DNA from: Burkholderiales bacterium RIFCSPLOWO2_02_FULL_57_36
Lineage (GTDB): Bacteria; Pseudomonadota; Gammaproteobacteria; Burkholderiales; Burkholderiaceae_D
Reading direction: 5' to 3'
Assembly: GCA_001770855.1 (NCBI GenBank)
Contig: MESE01000101.1
Span: 1 to 64,000, forward strand
Length of the DNA stretch: 64,000 nucleotides
Shown: positions 17,713-26,783 of the stretch, piece after piece
Numbering within the stretch: position 1 is the first letter of the stretch
How the letters are laid out: every line of letters starts with the position of its first letter
Position numbers and translations under genes: made by a program
Notes under the pieces: generated by a model
The model's input: the letters and a program-made list of their open reading frames with translations, nothing else
Told to the model about the DNA's origin: nothing
Database searches by the model: none

Positions 17713-17949
17713 CTATCGGCCGTGCTCTTCGACCTTCTCCATCGCAAACCTGCGGCCTTCTGCTTCAGCTTCTTGCTGGCTCGGATAGGTATGTTCAACC
17801 GAGATCCGTTGTTCGGGAAATATGCTATTGCGATGCATTGGATTGTGAGACGGGCCGAAGATTGCGACATGGGCCGTCCATTCCTTACCGTCAGCTAATT
17901 GGACCCCTGAATATTCAATTTCATACTGACCTATTTGTTCGGTCGGCAT
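17713..17949 (-). CDS. Small conserved-type hypothetical protein
   Basis: The 78-residue acidic soluble protein begins MPTEQIGQYEIEYSG and ends EGRRFAMEKVEEHGR. No motif is recognised. A good AAAGGAG lies seven bases before the start, and the codon use is that of the region, so it is probably real. It points away from the next small gene at 18092. Confidence 0.65.
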   Translation of the reverse strand: MPTEQIGQYEIEYSGVQLADGKEWTAHVAIFGPSHNPMHRNSIFPEQRISVEHTYPSQQEAEAEGRRFAMEKVEEHGR

Positions 17950-18091
17950 TTCATTCTCCTTTAACGTGATAAACGAGATTGACTATGGCATTATTAGAAC
18001 CATAGTCTATTGAATCACGATAGCAAGCTGCCGATGCGTCGTGTCAGCCCGTCAAAACGGCTGGGTCCACCGGATTTACATGGAGGGAAAT

Positions 18092-18307
18092 ATGCCAATT
18101 CTTGAATATACCAGGAGCCACGGACAATGCCTGACCTACACAATCGCGTACGACCACGGCGAGTATTTCATCCAGCGTGACAATCACTTGAAGAAGGCAG
18201 TTCCGGATGCGATTGCAATCGGCATATCGCCCGATGAGGCGAAACCGCCGCTGATGCTGCGCATGGCGATCGCCGACATTGAGGCGCTTCTTGGAATGGA
18301 CGAATAG
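18092..18307 (+). CDS. Small hypothetical protein
   Basis: The 71-residue protein (MPILEYTRSHGQ... LLGMDE) has no known motif. The start at 18092 is set by GGAGGGAAAT directly upstream; an earlier in-frame ATG at 18041 lacks such a site. It may pair functionally with the divergent 78-residue protein, but nothing shows this. Confidence 0.65.
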   Translation: MPILEYTRSHGQCLTYTIAYDHGEYFIQRDNHLKKAVPDAIAIGISPDEAKPPLMLRMAIADIEALLGMDE

Positions 18308-18417
18308 AAGAGGCCGGGACCGTCCGATCGACAATTTAAAAACGGGGCTTTCCGTCTATATGCCGGGGGAATGCGGCAAAGGCCAGGCAAAGCAGTTCGC
18401 AATGATACGGCTGCGGG

Positions 18418-19611
18418 TCAATCCATTGCTTCGAGCGGTTCTGCCGGACGGGTTGTGCCGAGCCCCGCCATCAATGATTGGCGCACGGCCGCGTCCTGTG
18501 GCGCCACACCGAAGCCGGTCATCATTCCCTGTGCATCGTAGAAACGGCAGATAGTACGGCCGTTTGCTGTTTCAGCATGCCAGTCGCCGATGCCGGCCGC
18601 ATGCATTGCCGCAGGAAGCAAGGCCAGTGGATAGCATGGCGTCTTGACGATAACTGGTGCCGGTTTGAACTCGATTTGCGTAAGTTGTCCAGTCAAAGTT
18701 CGAGCGATCGCGCGTGCTGCCGTCATCATCGGCGCGATATACGGCAGGATCTGCGTGATGCCGGGTGACATCGTGTATTCGGCGCAATCGCCCAGCGCGT
18801 AGATATCCGGTGCACTGGTTTGGCCGGCGGCATCGACCAGAATGCCGCGGCCGGTTGCCAGCTTTGCGATTTTTGCCAGTGCCAGGTCGGGACGCAACCC
18901 GACTGCCGATAATACGACATCCGATTCGACGGTATGGCCGTCGGCAAGCGTGATGCGCAACCCGTCGGCTGTCTTATCGATGCGTGCCGCGGTCATGCCA
19001 AGATGCAAGCTTATGCCCCGCGCTTCCAGTGCCTTCTGCAAGCCTTGCGACAAGGCCGGTGCGGCAAGCGCAGCCAACGGCAGCGGATTCGGATCGATCA
19101 GCGTTACCGTGTGACCCGCACCAGCCAGATCATCGGCGAACTCGCAGCCGATCAAGCCGGCGCCGAGAATGGCGACACGTGCCGCCGAGGAAATTATTCG
19201 CGAGCGGAAGTTCGCGTAATCGGTGACATGGTTGACTGACAATACCTGATCCGCGGCATCCCCATCGATATTCAGCCGGATCGGCTGCGCGCCGACCGCA
19301 ATCACGAGCTTGCCGTACTCAAGTTTTCCGGCGCTGCTATCGATGATTCTGTTCACACTATCGATACTTGTTACTTGCGTGACCGCCACAATTTGCGCAT
19401 TCAATTGCGCTGCCATTTGTGCAGCAGTTTGTGTCACGAGTTGGGCCGGCAGCTTGTTTTGGGCAAACGCATTGGACAGCATCGGTTTGGAATAGAAACC
19501 GCCGTCATCGGCAGTGATGATGGTTAACGGGGTGCTCTTGTCGAGCTTGCGGAATTCCCGCGCGACCGTATAGCCGGCAAGACCTGCGCCAATGATGGTG
19601 ATGGGTTTCAT
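18418..19611 (-). CDS. Rubredoxin-NAD(+) reductase-like FAD oxidoreductase
   Basis: The 397-residue flavoprotein has an N-terminal FAD site (ITIIGAGLAGYTVAREFRKL) and FYSKPMLSNAFA. A second Rossmann segment follows (RVAILGAGLIGCEFADDLAGAG) and then the FAD motif YALGDCAEY. It moves electrons from NADH to rubredoxin. Directly upstream in the same direction are rubredoxin and rubrerythrin genes, which makes this role likely. It is the last gene of that operon. Confidence 0.9.
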   Translation of the reverse strand: MKPITIIGAGLAGYTVAREFRKLDKSTPLTIITADDGGFYSKPMLSNAFAQNKLPAQLVTQTAAQMAAQLNAQIVAVTQVTSIDSVNRIIDSSAGKLEYGKLVIAVGAQPIRLNIDGDAADQVLSVNHVTDYANFRSRIISSAARVAILGAGLIGCEFADDLAGAGHTVTLIDPNPLPLAALAAPALSQGLQKALEARGISLHLGMTAARIDKTADGLRITLADGHTVESDVVLSAVGLRPDLALAKIAKLATGRGILVDAAGQTSAPDIYALGDCAEYTMSPGITQILPYIAPMMTAARAIARTLTGQLTQIEFKPAPVIVKTPCYPLALLPAAMHAAGIGDWHAETANGRTICRFYDAQGMMTGFGVAPQDAAVRQSLMAGLGTTRPAEPLEAMD

Positions 19612-19682
19612 TCGATGTAACCTGGTCCGGAGTTATTTGTGGACCATTCCGGCCTGCGCCGGAATGGTGTCGGAAAATCGCG

Positions 19683-19847
19683 TTAGATTTCGACCATCTC
19701 GAAATCGGCTTTGGCCACACCGCAATCCGGGCATTCCCAGTCGGCCGGTATGTCATTCCAGCGGGTGCCGGCTGCAATGCCTTCTTCGGGCATGCCGACG
19801 GTTTCATCGTAGACAAAACCGCAAACGATACATTGATATGTCTTCAT
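19683..19847 (-). CDS. rubA: Rubredoxin
   Basis: The 54-residue protein begins [15 protein letters not shown] and has both iron-binding pairs, Cys6-x2-Cys9 and Cys39-x2-Cys42 (ECPDCG). The typical [11 protein letters not shown] lies between. It is a one-electron carrier between the reductase (18418-19611) and the rubrerythrin (19905-20396). The gene lies 57 bases after rubrerythrin and 71 before the reductase, all in the same direction. Confidence 0.95.
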   Translation of the reverse strand: MKTYQCIVCGFVYDETVGMPEEGIAAGTRWNDIPADWECPDCGVAKADFEMVEI

Positions 19848-19904
19848 GGCTATCCTATCCTTTTATATGCGTTGTATATGTATTGCGTAATGACGTGGCC
19901 TTGC

Positions 19905-20396
19905 TTACGCTTTTTCCAAAGTCGCTGCAAGCGCGGCGCGATAGTGGTTGGCGTGGCGTTCTTCCACCTTGGCCAGCGCGGCAAAGCGTTTGGCTGCTTT
20001 CTCCAGCGTGCGCTTGAAGTTTTCAGCGTGCTCTTTCGATTCGGCGATTTGTTCGTCGAACTCGGTAACAGCCGCCTGATTGCCTTCCTCCACCGCGAGA
20101 TGACGAAACTTCGGATACATCTCGGTGTATTCATAGGTCTCGCCTTCGATTGCGATTTCAAGCGACTTGGCAGGCGTCAGTTGTGCCTTCGGATAGAGCA
20201 GGTCAAGGTGGCCGAATGCATGCATCACCTCTTGATCGGCCGTCTCTTCGAAAATTTTTGCTACTTCGTCAGCACCGGCCTCTCGCGCCAGCTTGGCGAA
20301 ATAACGGTATTTTATATGCGCCATCGATTCGCCGGCGAAAGCGGCTTCGAGGTTTTCGATCGTGACGGATTTGATTGCGGGATTCTGGGTAGTCAT
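19905..20396 (-). CDS. Rubrerythrin-family diiron protein
   Basis: The 163-residue protein is a ferritin-like four-helix bundle with the diiron ligands in FAGESMAHIKYRYF, EETADQEVMHAFGHL and KVEERHANHY. It lacks the C-terminal rubredoxin domain of full rubrerythrin; a separate rubredoxin gene follows. The protein reduces hydrogen peroxide to water. It opens an operon that supplies its own electron chain. The AT-rich 267-base gap upstream should hold its promoter and that of maeB. Confidence 0.92.
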   Translation of the reverse strand: MTTQNPAIKSVTIENLEAAFAGESMAHIKYRYFAKLAREAGADEVAKIFEETADQEVMHAFGHLDLLYPKAQLTPAKSLEIAIEGETYEYTEMYPKFRHLAVEEGNQAAVTEFDEQIAESKEHAENFKRTLEKAAKRFAALAKVEERHANHYRAALAATLEKA

Positions 20397-20663
20397 GGTG
20401 TAGTCCTTTACGGGAATAGAGGGTTAATTAGGTTTCTTAAATCAGCATGGGTAGAATAATAGTCTACATATATCAATAAATAAAATTGATTGTTTTTATT
20501 AATTCAATAGAAAATTGGTATGAGAGGGTTTCGGCTGCGCCTCCGAAGCACGAATACGGGCGTATTCATACTGAAAATACGTTTAAATACGTATTAAATT
20601 GTCCAATCTGCTCTGATAAAATCGTTACCTTTTCGTAAGCTCTTAAGAAAGAAGGCCGTAGAA

Positions 20664-22976
20664 ATGGACTCGCTCATTGATAAGAAAGAAGAAGTGCGCC
20701 AGCAACTGCGTCAAGCGGCGCTTGAATATCACGAGTTTCCCACGCCCGGCAAGATCAGCGTCACTCCCACCAAGCAACTGACCAACCAGCGCGACTTGGC
20801 GCTGGCCTACTCGCCCGGCGTGGCCGCCGCTTGCGAGGAAATCGTCATCAATCCCGCCAACGCCTTCAAATACACCGCCCGCGGCAACCTGGTGGCTGTC
20901 ATCACCAACGGCACCGCCGTGCTCGGTCTGGGCAACATCGGACCGCTGGCCGCCAAGCCGGTCATGGAAGGCAAGGGTGTGCTGTTCAAGAAATTCGCCG
21001 GTATCGATGTGTTCGATATCGAAATCAACGAGACCGACCCCGACAAGCTGTGCGACGTCATCGCCGCGCTCGAGCCTACTTTCGGCGGCATCAACCTGGA
21101 AGACATCAAGGCGCCCGAGTGCTTCTACATCGAGCGCAAGCTGCGCGAACGGATGAAAATTCCAGTGTTTCATGACGACCAGCATGGCACCGCGATCATC
21201 GTCGGCGCGGCCATCCTCAACGGCTTGCAAGTCGTCGGCAAGGACATCAAGCACTGCAAACTGGTGGTGTCGGGCGCCGGCGCCGCAGCCTTGGCCTGCC
21301 TCGACTTGATCGTCGATTTGGGCTTTCCAATTGAGAACATCTATGTCACCGACCTGGCCGGTGTGGTGTATCAGGGCCGGGTTGAACTGATGGACCCGGA
21401 CAAGGCGCGCTTTGCCCAGCCCACCGCGGCGCGCACGCTGGCCGAGATCATGCCGGGCGCCGACATCTTCCTCGGCTTGTCCGCCGGCGGCGTGCTGCAG
21501 CCGGATATGGTGCGGCAGATGAATGCGCAACCGCTGGTGTTGGCGCTGGCCAATCCGACTCCGGAAATCCTGCCCGAAGAAGTCATGGCGGTGCGCAGTG
21601 ATGCGATCATCGCCACCGGCCGCTCCGACTATCCGAACCAGGTCAACAATGTGCTGTGCTTTCCGTACATCTTCCGCGGCGCACTCGATTGCGGCGCGAC
21701 CACCATCACGCGCGAAATGGAAATCGCCACGGTGCGCGCCATTGCCGACCTGGCGCAAGCCGAGCAATCCGACATCGTCGCGACCACCTACGGCGTGACC
21801 AACCTGTCATTCGGCCCCGACTACATCATTCCCAAGCCGTTCGATCCGCGGCTGATGATCAAGATCGCGCCCGCCGTGGCCAAGGCGGCAGCGGAGTGCG
21901 GCGTGGCGGCGCGTCCGATCGCCGACATGCAGGCCTACGTCGACCGGCTGCAGCAATTCGTCTACCGTAGCGGCACCTTCATGAAGCCGGTGTTTGCGAT
22001 TGCGAAAAAGGCGCCGCCCGAGAAAAAGCGCATCGTCTTTGCCGAAGCCGAAGAAGAAAAGGTGTTGCGCGCGGTACAGGTGGTGGTCGATGAAGCGCTG
22101 GCGCGGCCGGTCTTGGTGGGTCGTCCCGCGATCCTGGCGCAGCGCATCGAAAAGCTGGGCCTGCGCTTGCGTCCGGGTATCGATTTCACGGTGATCAATC
22201 CGGAATTCGATGCGAAGTATCGCGATTACTGGGAAACCTACCTGGCGATGACGATACGCAAGGGCGTCACCCAGCAGTATGCCAAGCTGGAAATGCGCCG
22301 CCGCCATACGCTGATCGGCGCGATGATGCTGCACAAGGGCGATGCCGACGGCATGATCTGCGGCACCTACGGCACCACCGATCTGCACCTGAAGTATGTC
22401 GACCAGGTGCTCGGCAAGCGCGCTGGCGTGAATGTCTACGCAGCGATGAATGCACTGATCCTGCCGGACCGGCAGGTGGTGCTGGTCGATACCCATGTCA
22501 ACGAGAACCCGACGGCCGAGCAACTGGCCGAGATCACGCTGCTGGCGGTGGAAGAAATGCGTCGTTTCGGCCTTAGTCCGCGGGTGGCGCTGTTGTCGCA
22601 TTCCAATTTTGGCACCGGCAACAGTGAATCGGCGCGCAAGATGCGCGCGGCGCTGGCCATCATCCGCAACCTGGCGCCGGACTTGGAAGTCGATGGCGAG
22701 ATGCACGGCGACACGGCACTGGATCCGGCGCTGTTGAAAGCGACGATGCCCGGATCTCCGTTAAAGGGCGATGCCAATCTGCTGGTATTGCCCAACATCG
22801 ATGCGGCCAATATTTCCTACAATCTTCTCAAGACGACATCGGGCAACGGCATTGCGATCGGACCGATCCTGCTCGGCTGCGCCAAGCCGGTGCATATACT
22901 GACGCCCTCGGCTACCGTGCGGCGGATTGTGAACATGGCCGCGTTGTGCGTGGTCGATGCGGTATCGGAGAGATAG
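20664..22976 (+). CDS. maeB: NADP-dependent malic enzyme with phosphotransacetylase-like tail
   Basis: The 770-residue protein joins a malic enzyme (about residues 1-430; [46 protein letters not shown]) to a phosphotransacetylase-like domain (about 440-770; [21 protein letters not shown]). It converts malate to pyruvate with NADP. The tail is a regulatory domain in this family that binds acetyl-CoA rather than a working transferase. A clear terminator follows. Confidence 0.96.
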   Translation: MDSLIDKKEEVRQQLRQAALEYHEFPTPGKISVTPTKQLTNQRDLALAYSPGVAAACEEIVINPANAFKYTARGNLVAVITNGTAVLGLGNIGPLAAKPVMEGKGVLFKKFAGIDVFDIEINETDPDKLCDVIAALEPTFGGINLEDIKAPECFYIERKLRERMKIPVFHDDQHGTAIIVGAAILNGLQVVGKDIKHCKLVVSGAGAAALACLDLIVDLGFPIENIYVTDLAGVVYQGRVELMDPDKARFAQPTAARTLAEIMPGADIFLGLSAGGVLQPDMVRQMNAQPLVLALANPTPEILPEEVMAVRSDAIIATGRSDYPNQVNNVLCFPYIFRGALDCGATTITREMEIATVRAIADLAQAEQSDIVATTYGVTNLSFGPDYIIPKPFDPRLMIKIAPAVAKAAAECGVAARPIADMQAYVDRLQQFVYRSGTFMKPVFAIAKKAPPEKKRIVFAEAEEEKVLRAVQVVVDEALARPVLVGRPAILAQRIEKLGLRLRPGIDFTVINPEFDAKYRDYWETYLAMTIRKGVTQQYAKLEMRRRHTLIGAMMLHKGDADGMICGTYGTTDLHLKYVDQVLGKRAGVNVYAAMNALILPDRQVVLVDTHVNENPTAEQLAEITLLAVEEMRRFGLSPRVALLSHSNFGTGNSESARKMRAALAIIRNLAPDLEVDGEMHGDTALDPALLKATMPGSPLKGDANLLVLPNIDAANISYNLLKTTSGNGIAIGPILLGCAKPVHILTPSATVRRIVNMAALCVVDAVSER

Positions 22977-22998
22977 ACACGCAATCAGCCGCTTCGAA

Positions 22999-23036
22999 AA
23001 AAGACCGTTTACCCGATTTTAGGGGAACGGTCTTTT
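22999..23036 (+). terminator. Rho-independent terminator of maeB
   Basis: AAAGACCGTT and AACGGTCTTT form the stem, extended by ACCC/GGGG, and TTTTT follows. It lies 25 bases after the maeB stop. Confidence 0.88.
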
Positions 23037-23095
23037 TGCAGGATGCCGATATTTCATAAAGAAGCAACGCTTGCCGTTCGCCATCCCGGCTGCTT

Positions 23096-23515
23096 TTATT
23101 TTGGCCAAAGAATCATTTGCGTGCAGCGAAATGTCGCAATCAATTTATCCGTATCGCGATGCCGCACAATCGCATCCCAGACCTGGGTATTGCGGCCCGT
23201 GTGGATTGCCTTGGCTTCGCACGTGATGGTGCCGTCGCGCGCTGTACCCATGAAGTTGCTCTTCAGTTCAATGGTGGTAAAGCTGGTTGCGCCTTCGGGC
23301 AAATTCGCGAAGCATCCGTATCCGCATGCGGTGTCGGCCAGGCTGACCACCGTGCCTGCGTGCAGATAGCCATTCGGCGCCAACAATGCCTTGCGCACCG
23401 GCAGTTCGGCAAGCAGGTAGTTTTTGTCGACTTGGTTGACCACCAGGCCGAGTAGCCCAGGCAAATATTCATGGCCGAAGGGGTTGAAATAGTCTGCATT
23501 CAGTGTCGGTTGCAT
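23096..23515 (-). CDS. PaaI-family hotdog thioesterase
   Basis: The 139-residue hotdog-fold protein has NGYLHAGTVVSLADTACGYG, the PaaI-type active-site helix, and FTTIELKSNFMGTARDG. It should hydrolyse acyl-CoA or aryl-CoA thioesters. AAAAGGAG precedes the start. Fourteen bases separate it from the TetR gene upstream in the same direction, so the two form an operon likely controlled by that regulator. Confidence 0.88.
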   Translation of the reverse strand: MQPTLNADYFNPFGHEYLPGLLGLVVNQVDKNYLLAELPVRKALLAPNGYLHAGTVVSLADTACGYGCFANLPEGATSFTTIELKSNFMGTARDGTITCEAKAIHTGRNTQVWDAIVRHRDTDKLIATFRCTQMILWPK

Positions 23516-23529
23516 CGGACAGCTCCTTT

Positions 23530-24126
23530 TTAGAAAATTGCGCGTTGGTATGATGCTTTGACCCGGTTTTGCTCGAACTCGACATGTCGTCGTAACATCA
23601 CGGCTGTCGTGCGTAGAGGGCGGGAGCTGGATTCCATGCGGCAGAGCATGAGCGCTCCCTCCAGCGCCGCGATTATGAAGTTCGCCAAATCGTGCCGGCG
23701 CGGCTTGGGAATTCCCACAAGATGTTGTTCAAATATTTTTTGCCACCCGATTACCACGCCTTGGCATACAGCGCGTAGTGCGTCGCTATCCCGGTCCAGA
23801 TCGAGAATGACTGCGCCGACCGGACAGCCGTCCGCGTAATCGGTTTTGTCCATTCCATCGGCCAGCGTGAGCAACAGGCGTTCCAGGTTTTCGCCGATAG
23901 GCGCTTCCCGAGACAGCGCCTGGTTGAGCAAGGTCTGAAAATAATCGCCATACGAGTCAAGGGCTTCCGTCACCAATTGGGTTTTCCCTTGGGGAAAGTA
24001 GTGGTAAATGGATCCGCGCGGCGCCTTGCTGGCAGCGATCACCTGGTTCAGGCCGGCACCGGATAAACCTGATTGACCTAGTAAACGCTGCGTAGTCCGG
24101 ATAATTTTTTCGCGGGCAGTTGACAT
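23530..24126 (-). CDS. TetR-family repressor
   Basis: The 198-residue protein has an N-terminal TetR helix-turn-helix (residues 5-50; LSGAGLNQVIAASKAPRGSIYHYF). The C-terminal domain of LmrA/YxaF type contains GCPVGAVILDLDRDSDALR. Repressors of this kind bind small electrophiles, drugs or flavonoids. Its likely operators are the two tandem 21-bp repeats 42 bases upstream. It heads an operon with the thioesterase and probably controls itself. Confidence 0.9.
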   Translation of the reverse strand: MSTAREKIIRTTQRLLGQSGLSGAGLNQVIAASKAPRGSIYHYFPQGKTQLVTEALDSYGDYFQTLLNQALSREAPIGENLERLLLTLADGMDKTDYADGCPVGAVILDLDRDSDALRAVCQGVVIGWQKIFEQHLVGIPKPRRHDLANFIIAALEGALMLCRMESSSRPLRTTAVMLRRHVEFEQNRVKASYQRAIF

Positions 24127-24167
24127 GTGCTTATTGGAAAAGAGATCAAAAAGAGACCATTAAATTA

Positions 24168-24209
24168 ATATGTAGGCCGATCTATATAATATGTAAACCG
24201 ATCTATATA
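24168..24209. promoter_or_regulatory. Tandem 21-bp operator-like repeats
   Basis: Two adjoining 21-base copies (24168-24188 and 24189-24209) differ at two bases. Each holds an imperfect palindrome, TAGGCCGATCTA or TAAACCGATCTA. The place just before the TetR gene suggests self-repression. The rest of 24127-24466 holds no gene and should contain the promoters for both directions. Confidence 0.7.
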
Positions 24210-24466
24210 GTCAATAATTAAGATTGCCCCTGATCATATATGCGGTTAGTCATTGATCTACGTCAAACTCGCCGAACATTTTTGTCTCAATATCAGGATG
24301 TGTCGCAAACATGACAATGATAAAAGAACATGAGTGCTATGGTTTTCACCAGTCCGAAGGCTGATGTCTTGGGACCGTGGAACAAATAGGGAACCTGTTC
24401 CGTATGCGTTCCTTAAGTATTCCAATCAACGGCAAGACAGCGCACATCAACATGATGGAGTCATAG

Positions 24467-25336
24467 ATGCTAAGTTCCTTGGATAGAAATTTCATTTTCA
24501 GTACTATTCAGAAGTGCCATCTTTCGAACACGGCAGAGGACCTTGAAGAAGTCATTACTTATTTTGTAGGAAGATTCATTCCGCACAAGATAGGCGTCTG
24601 CGGAATCGCTAACGTCGAAACCAAAGCACATTCGCATTGCCTTGAATTCGGTTCCACGCATGGCGTGTTGAAGGCAATGCCTCCGACATTCTGCTTGAAG
24701 AACAATCTGCTGTTGCCGCTGTGGAGAAAAAAACGGATCCCGATATACAGCACCATCGCGGACTTGAGCGATCTCCAATTGACCGAAGATCAGAAGATAT
24801 GGCGTGAAAAGCTGGTCAGCCATGGCATCACGAACCTGGTCATGCACGGTGTGCGCGACATTTTCGGCGGATTCGCAAGCTTTTTCTACCTGTGCTCGGT
24901 GCCAGAACCAATGACGGATCAACAAAGCCTGATTTTTTCGATGCTCGCCCCGCACTTGCACCATGCATTGTTGAGCGTCACGCATTTGAATACGGCGAAC
25001 ACGATGAAGGATGAAGGGCATTCTATGCATGCCGCGGCGCTATCGGCAGGATCCAGACCCGCTATTGATAAACCCGATTGGCGGTTGACGCCACGTGAAT
25101 CGGAAATCCTGAAGTGGATCTATTACGGGAAGACGAATCCGGAAACCGCCATGATACTTGGCATCAGCGAACTGACGGTCCGCAATCACATACAAAACCT
25201 GATGCTGAAACTCGGTGTCGGGAATCGCACTCAGGCGGTGGTCAAGGCAATGCAGAACAACTTTTTTGTCGAACAGAATCAGTATCAGAACGGTAGCGCG
25301 GAAACCGCCGGCGCGCTGCCCAGAATGGTTGAATAG
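24467..25336 (+). CDS. LuxR-type regulator, EpsA-like
   Basis: The 289-residue protein has an N-terminal sensor-like part of about 190 residues. A LuxR helix-turn-helix follows at about 205-265 (LTPRESEILKWIYYGKTN, LGISELTVRNHIQNLMLKLGV, NRTQAVVKAM). The layout matches the EpsA-type regulators of exosortase and polysaccharide loci in beta-proteobacteria rather than acyl-homoserine-lactone receptors. It is the nearest regulator to the lipid-type cluster at 25.8-37.5 kb and may bind the bipartite motifs at 27803 and 31176. This link is inferred from position. Confidence 0.82.
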   Translation: MLSSLDRNFIFSTIQKCHLSNTAEDLEEVITYFVGRFIPHKIGVCGIANVETKAHSHCLEFGSTHGVLKAMPPTFCLKNNLLLPLWRKKRIPIYSTIADLSDLQLTEDQKIWREKLVSHGITNLVMHGVRDIFGGFASFFYLCSVPEPMTDQQSLIFSMLAPHLHHALLSVTHLNTANTMKDEGHSMHAAALSAGSRPAIDKPDWRLTPRESEILKWIYYGKTNPETAMILGISELTVRNHIQNLMLKLGVGNRTQAVVKAMQNNFFVEQNQYQNGSAETAGALPRMVE

Positions 25337-25351
25337 GTGTCCGGATACTTA

Positions 25352-25686
25352 GAGCCCGCGCAGGAATAAGTTAGGTAATTTTGCTGGCCGTACCGGGCGC
25401 ACTGCTGCGTTGTCCGTCGCTAGCAGTGCTCGCACTGCGCCGGCATCCTCTCCCTCGATCCCTCTCCACTTGTGGAGAGGGAAGCTATTTGCACCCTTCT
25501 CCCTCTGGGAGAAGGGATGGGGAAGAGGGAAAGCGCCTATGCAGGCGTATCGCCTTGCAAGGCGATACCGTTACGCAGGCGAAGGGCATGCCCTTCGAAA
25601 CCCCTGCTGCACCATCCCGCTACGCCCGAAGGAAGTCCCCTTGGGGGACGGCCGCCAAATTGCCTAACTTATTCCTGCGCGGGCCC
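25352..25686. repeat. Dispersed repeat element with long terminal inverted repeats, copy 1
   Basis: The outer ends, CCCGCGCAGGAATAAGTTAG and its inverted mate CTAACTTATTCCTGCGCGGG, match over about 38 bases with few changes. Inside lie the palindromes TATCGCCTTGCAAGGCGATA and GAAGGGCATGCCCTTC, which are also in copy 2 at 46325-46574 (one base changed in the second). This copy carries a nested GGAGAGGG/CCCTCTCC hairpin cluster at about 25448-25530. No protein is encoded in 25337-25785. Confidence 0.85.
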
Positions 25687-25785
25687 TTACAGCTTATCGA
25701 CCACATTAATCCCGCAAATCATGCCGCGCCCTTGCGCGGTTCGGACCAGCGTGAAAGATTGAACTGAATCGTGACTGCCGATGTA

Positions 25786-26742
25786 TCAGGAGGTCGAGGC
25801 CATCGCAGTTGCCACGGTCGGTTGTGGTGAGACGTTTCCCCCGTCCATCCATGCAAGCACCAATTTCGCAAACGGTTCACTTGCCTCCAGTTCCGGCGAA
25901 TGTCCGGCGTGCTCGAAAAAACTGTGCCAGATTGCGTGCGGAATCTGCGCGCCAATAGAGTGCTTGTCGCTGTGGCGATGGGTACGATCGGCGCATCCCC
26001 ACGTCATCAGCACCGGCTGTCTGATTCGTACCGGCGGCGGTGCGTATCCGCTGAACCATTTTTGCCACAACGATCCCAGGCACCAGAATGCGCCACGCGC
26101 CAATGCCGCCTGAAAAGTCGGCACGAATTCGGAGTATCGGTTCTTGGCCATCGCATTCTTGTACCACATGAAGCCCATCCGGTTGGTGGCCCAAGCCATC
26201 ACCGCCTGACCCAACACAGGGCGCGTCAGAATTCCCTTGAAGCTGACGAACTTCGCCCAGTCGACTTGCTGTTCCCATGACGGACACTGCCATAGCATCA
26301 GTTTCGCCACCTTGTCCGGGGTTCGCGTCGCAATCTGCAATGCGATATGCGCCCAGACGCAGGAGAACGCCAGCAGATAAGGGCCTTCATCGAGTGCGTC
26401 CAGCAGTTGTTCGATGGAGTGCAGGTACTCGTCGAAAGTGAATCTGAAATTGCGCTTCGGACAGGAAAAACCGAATCCCGGCGGCTCGAAAACTACCACC
26501 CTGGCATGTGGTTCGAGCAAAGCGATCAATTGATCGAAATGTTCCAGCACACTGGGCGGATCGCACACGATAACTACGGTCGGCTTCCCTGCCGACGCCA
26601 CACCCGCCACGCGGGCGCGGATGATGGCTCGCTCCACTTCGACAAAACGTACATCGGGACGCGTATGTGCAGCCCATCCGGTGGCGATCTTGCCGGTTCG
26701 GTCATGCAGTCGCATTGAATCGATCCAGGTGGCATCTATCAT
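25786..26742 (-). CDS. Alpha/beta hydrolase of the lipid-type cluster
   Basis: The 318-residue alpha/beta hydrolase has the strand-turn PTVVIVCDPPSV and VVVFEPPGFGFS, a nucleophile elbow AFSCVWAH near residue 130, and a C-terminal HAGHSPELEAS with the catalytic His. The elbow is not the usual GxSxG: Gly is replaced by Ala and Val around the Ser, with Cys next to it. It lies 41 bases after the second hydrolase in the same direction, so they form one transcript. It may release or trim the acyl product of the cluster. Confidence 0.8.
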   Translation of the reverse strand: MIDATWIDSMRLHDRTGKIATGWAAHTRPDVRFVEVERAIIRARVAGVASAGKPTVVIVCDPPSVLEHFDQLIALLEPHARVVVFEPPGFGFSCPKRNFRFTFDEYLHSIEQLLDALDEGPYLLAFSCVWAHIALQIATRTPDKVAKLMLWQCPSWEQQVDWAKFVSFKGILTRPVLGQAVMAWATNRMGFMWYKNAMAKNRYSEFVPTFQAALARGAFWCLGSLWQKWFSGYAPPPVRIRQPVLMTWGCADRTHRHSDKHSIGAQIPHAIWHSFFEHAGHSPELEASEPFAKLVLAWMDGGNVSPQPTVATAMASTS

Positions 26743-26783
26743 GTTCGGCGATCTTCTTGGTGAGTGTGAATGTTGGTTTTTGT

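Noticed and set aside
20643-21767. 374-residue minus-strand frame opposite maeB
   Set aside because: His/Gln/Asp-rich product typical of an antisense frame over a GC-rich gene.
21807-22706. 299-residue minus-strand frame opposite the maeB tail
   Set aside because: Antisense shadow; the plus strand codes a well-conserved enzyme.
25448-25530. Short repeated GGAGAGGG/CCCTCTCC units as a CRISPR array
   Set aside because: Only hairpin arms within the repeat element; no regular spacers and no cas genes anywhere in the window.
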